Positions 59,211 to 64,000 of a stretch of DNA of 64,000 nucleotides are shown here, in pieces. Source of the DNA: an uncultured Parabacteroides sp. Lineage in GTDB: Bacteria > Bacteroidota > Bacteroidia > Bacteroidales > Tannerellaceae. Below the pieces are notes generated by a model. That model was not told the origin of the DNA. It saw only the letters and a program-made list of their open reading frames with translations, and did no database searches. Position 1 is the first letter of the stretch. The number at the start of each line of letters is the position of its first letter. Position numbers and translations under genes: made by a program. The stretch is from the NCBI GenBank assembly GCA_944325355.1, contig CALUZS010000006.1, positions 62,001-126,000 on the forward strand, written 5' to 3'.

Positions 59211-61799
59211 TTAGAATGTGAAACGCAGGGCTATACGGACGCCACCTTTCTTTATATTTGGTTGGTCCAAATATGTGAGACGCCGGTAATAGTCGATACG
59301 CAATATCTTAAAGATATTTTCGATACCTACACTTGCTTCCAAATAGGGCACATTTCCGATGGGAGTAGTGCCGTCCGGCAGTCGGAACAATCCATCCGGA
59401 TTGATAGCCGGGTTGTTTTTATCTGTCAGACTTCCGTAGAATCCGCTGAAAGAGATTACTTCCCGCAACTTGAACCATTTTAAGCCCGGGATACGGTTGA
59501 ATATCCATCCCTTCAAATAATAGGTAAAGAAAAATGAGACATACTGGTCGCTTACAAATTCGAGCGCATTCATCATGTTAAAAGCTTCCGGCTGTATAGT
59601 GATGGATTGGTTCGTGTTCGGCAGGATAAGTAACGGGAACGGGACTTTGTCCCATACTTTCCCAGCTTTGACTTGGGCGTCAATATGCCCGAAAGAAGAC
59701 AACCAGATTCGTTTCTCGGCGCTGATTTCCGTGTGGTTGTATTTAAAGTCACTGCCGAATACATTATTAAATCCTATCTGATGTGATATCTTGAATACCG
59801 GAGCATCTTTCGATAAGTTGAAAATAGAGCTTTTACCTTCACGCCCGTTGTATGCGCGTTCTCCTGGAGCAAACCGGAGCTGGACGCCTACTTCTGAAGT
59901 AGAAAAGTCTGTTATCGTCGAGAAATTGCCGTCCGCATCCAGCAACTGGTACTGAAGCGTTCCTGCCGCTTCGTTATTTTCGTATTTTAACCAGCCTTTA
60001 ACCGTCAGGCCGTTCAGCCACTCTTTCTCATATTGCAGGACACTTTTCCGGATATATTGCATTTTCGTAACAGGTTCCCCCACTTTTATGGCAACGAACA
60101 TGTTGTCTTTGCTGGTAAACAGAAAATCCTGTCCCGGTGTATAGACATCATACTCGTGCATTAGGGAAAGATTATTGATAGGAGTTTCTCCCGAATGATA
60201 TTTTTTCTTGTTAAATGAATGCGTAAGCGTTGCGTTGTATTTCAACTTTCGGTCATCTACTCCATAAGCAATGTATCCGCTTCCGAACCAATAAGGGTTT
60301 AGATTCGCTGTCGTCATTCCACCTACACGCATTCGGAAACCTTCCAACCGGTTAGCCGAGAACGTCGTGTTCATCGGACCGAAATCGAATTTGCTTTTCT
60401 CTTTGTCCTTGTTCGTTGTGATGTAGCCTGAGATTAAAATCTCGGCCGTCTTTATGATAACATTGAATACGGGAACTTTCCTCATTTGGGCAAGTAAATC
60501 GTCTAAAACGCTTTCTTTTCCTTTTAACGGGACATGCCTGTTGTGCACCCAGAATGTATCGGTTTTTTCTGTCGCATCCGGGGCAACGTGGGTAGTGCCT
60601 AACAATTTGAATATTGAATCAGCATTTTCCACATGTGGCTTATACTTGTCGAAAGTCCGTAATTGATGTGCGTAAAACTGCTGTGTTCCGTCAATAATGT
60701 ACAGGTTTGCATACGTATTTTCTTTGTCGAGCACCCATGTGCTGTCCGGCAATTGTTTAAACTCTTGGTCGATTCGAAGTTTCTTTACCCAGTTCAGGTT
60801 AATATCAACCGGAGTATTCAAGCGTATTTTCTTTATTGAGTATTTTCCATCGAGGGTGATATACATGTTTCCGGTAAATCCGAAACTTTCGCTGTTCGCC
60901 GGTACAAATCCTAAATCAATGCATTTGTCATTATCTACCATGATTGTATCCATGATATAAAATTTGTAATAGGCTGTTGCCAGGGTCGATGACAACGGGC
61001 TGACGAAGCGGTTTAACATTATATTAATGTTATTGTCGAATATATTGATTCCTTGGAAGATTTCATCAAAGTTGGCAGTCCAGGATCCACTGTCGTCAAT
61101 GGTCTTGTCGACTCCTTGGTGGCGGAAAGCCTTCGTAATAGTTTTGTTCTCTTTCGGCTTTTTCCGGTAATAAATATCGGAGAGTGATTCGCGGACGGAA
61201 ACTGTTAGAATGGGTTTTCCGTTAAATTCGGAAGTATCAAGGTAATTCTTGATAAAACTGAATTTGCGGGTGAATTTATTCTTGTCGAAGTTCGGATTGA
61301 AATCGTCCAATGCAAGTGAAAGTTTCTTATAACATTCCGTCTGGTACTCGTCTTTATTTTCGATGCGGTTTTCGTCTTTATGTTCGATAACCTTCTTTAT
61401 TAATTCGACAGCCGGATTGTTTTTACGGGAATATTTCTCTTTTTTTGGTTTGACAACTACTTCTCCAAGTTCGTATAAGCTTGGTTTTAAAAGTACTTCT
61501 ATGTTCTTATTCTCTTCGCCGGCTTTTAGGTGGATGACTTTCGTGTCGTATCCCATCGATGTTATTTCCAGCGTAGTCAATCCTTGGTTGTTATGGAGAC
61601 TGAATTCACCATTATCATCGGTCATTGCCCCGATGGTAGAACCAGTAAAAATAACAGAAACATAAGAAAGTGCTTCCCCGCTGACAGAATCTTTTACAAT
61701 CCCGGAAGCGGAAGTAGTGCTTTGCGCATATAGGGAATAAGGGGTTACAATAAAAATGAAAAGTATTAATAATCGTATATTTCGGATTGTCTTAATCAT
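59211..61799 (-). CDS. DUF5686 outer-membrane protein with carboxypeptidase-regulatory-like domain
   Basis: 862 residues with a signal peptide (MIKTIRNIRLLILFIFIVTP through YAQ). Residues about 27-110 are a CarboxypepD_reg-like beta-sandwich (SGIVKDSVSGEALSYVSVIF; LTTLEITSMGYDTKVIHL). The rest matches DUF5686 (YSRKNNPAVELIKKVIEHKD; FSLMHEYDV-type strands; DRLEGFRMRVGG-like; final GVRIALRFTF), ending in Phe as an outer-membrane barrel should. Function is unknown; it is not a SusC porin, as no plug domain is present. A TACTTTTG -7 box is at 61839-61832. Confidence 0.87.
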   Translation of the reverse strand: MIKTIRNIRLLILFIFIVTPYSLYAQSTTSASGIVKDSVSGEALSYVSVIFTGSTIGAMTDDNGEFSLHNNQGLTTLEITSMGYDTKVIHLKAGEENKNIEVLLKPSLYELGEVVVKPKKEKYSRKNNPAVELIKKVIEHKDENRIENKDEYQTECYKKLSLALDDFNPNFDKNKFTRKFSFIKNYLDTSEFNGKPILTVSVRESLSDIYYRKKPKENKTITKAFRHQGVDKTIDDSGSWTANFDEIFQGINIFDNNINIMLNRFVSPLSSTLATAYYKFYIMDTIMVDNDKCIDLGFVPANSESFGFTGNMYITLDGKYSIKKIRLNTPVDINLNWVKKLRIDQEFKQLPDSTWVLDKENTYANLYIIDGTQQFYAHQLRTFDKYKPHVENADSIFKLLGTTHVAPDATEKTDTFWVHNRHVPLKGKESVLDDLLAQMRKVPVFNVIIKTAEILISGYITTNKDKEKSKFDFGPMNTTFSANRLEGFRMRVGGMTTANLNPYWFGSGYIAYGVDDRKLKYNATLTHSFNKKKYHSGETPINNLSLMHEYDVYTPGQDFLFTSKDNMFVAIKVGEPVTKMQYIRKSVLQYEKEWLNGLTVKGWLKYENNEAAGTLQYQLLDADGNFSTITDFSTSEVGVQLRFAPGERAYNGREGKSSIFNLSKDAPVFKISHQIGFNNVFGSDFKYNHTEISAEKRIWLSSFGHIDAQVKAGKVWDKVPFPLLILPNTNQSITIQPEAFNMMNALEFVSDQYVSFFFTYYLKGWIFNRIPGLKWFKLREVISFSGFYGSLTDKNNPAINPDGLFRLPDGTTPIGNVPYLEASVGIENIFKILRIDYYRRLTYLDQPNIKKGGVRIALRFTF

Positions 61800-61831
61800 A
61801 AAATTATTGTATGCTCGATAAAATGCGATTG

Positions 61832-61839
61832 CAAAAGTA
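61832..61839 (-). promoter_or_regulatory. -7 box (TACTTTTG) for the DUF5686 gene
   Basis: An exact TAnnTTTG match on the minus strand, 32 bp upstream of the ATG. Confidence 0.5.
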
Positions 61840-61866
61840 ATACTTTATTTAGTATGTATTGGGACA

Positions 61867-61895
61867 GCGGATATTTAATAATGTTTAATATCCGC
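61867..61895 (-). terminator. Putative terminator after the acyl-CoA synthetase gene
   Basis: GCGGATATT (61867-61875) pairs with AATATCCGC (61887-61895), 11-base loop, no strong T-run. It lies 105 bp beyond the stop at 62000. Confidence 0.35.
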
Positions 61896-61999
61896 CGTCA
61901 CTTCTGTATATTTTATATCCGTTTGCAAAAAAATTTCCTCCCTTGGCATAAAAAGAGTCTTTATTTCCTCTGTTGCAAAAGCGATTTCGAAGTCCCGAA

Positions 62000-63901
62000 T
62001 TACAGGGCATCGAAATTTTTTTGGTTCAGCGGATTTTTTCCTTCTGCTGCATATAAATAATTGATTCGCTCGGCATATATTTTCTCAACCTTGCCGCGTA
62101 CGATTTTCATCGTGCTGTTGACCATCCCGTTCTGTTCAGTAAACGGTTCGGGCAAAACGGCAAAGGTGGAAGGAAGCCAGCGGTCGGGGAACATCGATGC
62201 CAGGTCGCCGCCTTTGCGGAAGCGGTCCATTTCCTTTTGTATCAGACGGATTGCTGCCTGTTTCCCTTCCAGGCTGTTATAATCGGTATGGGCGAGCGAA
62301 AGGCTCTGTTTCAGCTTTTCTTTGTCGGGAACAATAAGGGCAACCGTATAGGGATTCTGGTTGTTGTATAAGATAATTTGCTGAATGTACGGAGAGTGTT
62401 CCACCATTGCTTCTTCTATCCCTTCGGGACTGTATTTTTCGCCGTCGCTCGAAATCAACAAGCTCTTGAAGCGGCCGAGCACGTACAGCAGGCCATCGTA
62501 GCTCATGTATCCCATGTCGCCGGTGTACAGCCAACCATCCTTGACGGTTTCGGCGGTAGCAGACGGGTTTTTCCAATAGCCTGCCATCACATTTTCCCCT
62601 CGGACCACGATTTCACCTTTCTCGCCAACGGGCAACATCTCTCCATTACTGTCACATATTTTCAACTCAAGCGGACGGACAAGGATGCCGCTACTGCCGA
62701 ACGTATGCCGTTTCGGACCGTTGGTGGAGATAACCGGTGTGGCTTCACTCAATCCGTATCCCTGGTACATCGGAATGCCTATGGCGTAGAAGAACTTCTG
62801 CAAATCTTTATCCAGCAATGCTCCTCCGCCAATAAAGAACTTCATCTCACCGCCGAAGTTCTGACGTACTTTGCTAAACAATATTTTGTCGAACAGGGAC
62901 ACGAGCGGTTTTAGTAACAGACGGGCGCCTTTTCCCCGGTCATCTCCGCCGTTCCCGTTGTATTTGTATGCTATTTCCAACGCTTTATTGAACAACTTCT
63001 CGACTTTCGGTCCTTGGGCATGGATGCCCTGTTCGATATTTTTCTTGAAGTTCTTTGCCAATGCCGGAACACTCAGTATCAGATGGGGCTTTACTTCCTT
63101 GATGTTGACAGGGATGTTCTTCAACGTCTCTATGCCGTTCCTTCCTACCTGTACCGTAGCTACCGATGCCCCTTTGGACATAAATATGTAGAAGCCCACG
63201 ACATGTGCAAAGCAGTGGTCGAGAGGAAGAATGACCAGTGTCCGCCAGGTGGCGTCAATATCTACGCAGCTCAATGACTGCTCTACATTGGCGGTATAGT
63301 TGCGGTGTGTCAGTATGACGCCTTTCGGGTCTGCCGTTGTCCCGGAGGTATAGGTGATAGTAGCGTAATCGTCGTTGCCTATGGACTGGCCCACCGACAG
63401 AAACTCTTCCATCGTGTGGCTTCCCAGCCATGCCTGTCCCAAACGGATTACCTCTCGCAAAGAAATTTCTTTCTCCTCGTAGCTGTCTTGTTCATCGAAT
63501 ATGATAACTTTTTCCACCAAAGGAAGCTGTCCGATGATGTTACGTATCTTCTTCAGTTGCTGCCCGGATACCATAATGTACTTGACATCGGCATGGCGCA
63601 GGCGGAACAGCAGATCGTTCGCTTCCTCCAGCTTGACAGACAAAGGCACGTTGGTAGCCCCGGCGTAAAACATCGCCAGCTCACCAATAATCCAGGCATT
63701 GCGTCCTTCGCTCAGCAACGCCATATTGTCACCCTTCTTCACGCCCAGCGAGATGAGTCCGGCACCGAGGTCATACACCTGCCGCTTCACCTCCTTGTAG
63801 GTGGTGGGTTCGTATTTCGTCTTGGTCTTTTCCAACAGGAACGTGTTTTCCGGGTATAGAGCGACACTGCTCTCAAATAAATCGATAATTGTCTTCTTCA
63901 T
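62000..63901 (-). CDS. Long-chain fatty acid--CoA ligase (AMP-forming)
   Basis: 633 residues. Adenylate-forming motifs: TITYTSGTTADPKGVILTHR (P-loop), GYGLSEATPVIS, and YTGDMGYMSYDGLLYVLGRF, SSDGEKYSPEGIEE at the C-terminal hinge. The length and the MAGYWKNPSATAETV region match the long-chain acyl-CoA synthetase (FadD15-like) branch. It activates fatty acids for phospholipid synthesis or modification; Bacteroidales lack full beta-oxidation, so recycling of exogenous fatty acids is likelier. It is monocistronic, and the remaining 99 bp of the window hold no recognisable gene. Confidence 0.92.
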   Translation of the reverse strand: MKKTIIDLFESSVALYPENTFLLEKTKTKYEPTTYKEVKRQVYDLGAGLISLGVKKGDNMALLSEGRNAWIIGELAMFYAGATNVPLSVKLEEANDLLFRLRHADVKYIMVSGQQLKKIRNIIGQLPLVEKVIIFDEQDSYEEKEISLREVIRLGQAWLGSHTMEEFLSVGQSIGNDDYATITYTSGTTADPKGVILTHRNYTANVEQSLSCVDIDATWRTLVILPLDHCFAHVVGFYIFMSKGASVATVQVGRNGIETLKNIPVNIKEVKPHLILSVPALAKNFKKNIEQGIHAQGPKVEKLFNKALEIAYKYNGNGGDDRGKGARLLLKPLVSLFDKILFSKVRQNFGGEMKFFIGGGALLDKDLQKFFYAIGIPMYQGYGLSEATPVISTNGPKRHTFGSSGILVRPLELKICDSNGEMLPVGEKGEIVVRGENVMAGYWKNPSATAETVKDGWLYTGDMGYMSYDGLLYVLGRFKSLLISSDGEKYSPEGIEEAMVEHSPYIQQIILYNNQNPYTVALIVPDKEKLKQSLSLAHTDYNSLEGKQAAIRLIQKEMDRFRKGGDLASMFPDRWLPSTFAVLPEPFTEQNGMVNSTMKIVRGKVEKIYAERINYLYAAEGKNPLNQKNFDAL

Positions 63902-64000
63902 AACGCTATGATAGTATTATAATATAAATTAGTCACCAAATAAACAAACATTTCTCCATATACGCAAACCTTTACTCCAACTCCTGCATGTAACGGCAGG

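Overview
The window looks like chromosomal DNA from a gut Bacteroidales, most likely Parabacteroides or a close relative. The evidence is the moderate GC content, the Bacteroidetes promoter signature (TTTG, about 18 bp, then TAnnTTTG), families largely restricted to this order (DUF5020, DUF3575, DUF5119, Mfa-like fimbrillins, PCMD, DUF6913, DUF5686) and a CblA/CepA/CfxA-type class A beta-lactamase. The genus is inferred. I see no tRNA, rRNA, CRISPR array, transposase or phage gene.

Layout. 1-6.3 kb: a MATE exporter cut by the left edge, two cyclophilins, a sugar-nucleotidyltransferase-like protein and an M13 metallopeptidase. 6.5-8.4 kb: a DUF5020 protein and three small unknown membrane or secreted proteins. 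8.4-17.2 kb: menA, a degenerate protease with TPRs, ribE, trmD, pncB, pheT and yebC. 17.3-19.1 kb: an SMR exporter, a Crp-like regulator and an orphan response regulator. 19.1-25.5 kb: a fimbria-like operon (DUF3575, DUF5119, fimbrillin, large tip- or anchor-like lipoprotein) behind a 576-bp control region with three copies of a TTCTTA-TAAGA palindrome. The central base of the first copy is opposite to the others, as expected for sites flanking an invertible segment.

25.5-30.3 kb: an AraC regulator and two divergent transcription units (a metallo-beta-lactamase-fold hydrolase; an aldo/keto reductase, amidohydrolase and flavin-reductase operon). Both units have the same tandem operator with the same geometry relative to the -7 box, so they form a local regulon of unknown substrate. 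30.4-37 kb: a class A beta-lactamase, a SpoIID-like protein, an OPT transporter, a DUF454 protein, a TIM-barrel lipoprotein and a thioredoxin-like protein without its cysteines. 37.2-41.6 kb: a GH20 hexosaminidase behind glyA, and a GNAT acetyltransferase.

41.7-53 kb: cysQ, an SLC13 permease, cysC, cysD, cysN, a sulfotransferase and a secreted PCMD-domain protein, running straight into ligA, a DUF6913 gene and dapA. With no sulfite-forming reductase gene present, this set imports sulfate, activates it to PAPS, transfers it to an acceptor and removes PAP: a sulfonation pathway rather than sulfur assimilation. It resembles the Bacteroides steroid-sulfonation locus, and the PCMD protein 11 bp behind the sulfotransferase is a candidate undescribed partner. 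53-59.1 kb: a TolC/CusA/CusB-type metal efflux operon with a His-rich adaptor, headed by a small His-rich membrane protein. 59.2-63.9 kb: a DUF5686 outer-membrane protein and a long-chain acyl-CoA synthetase.
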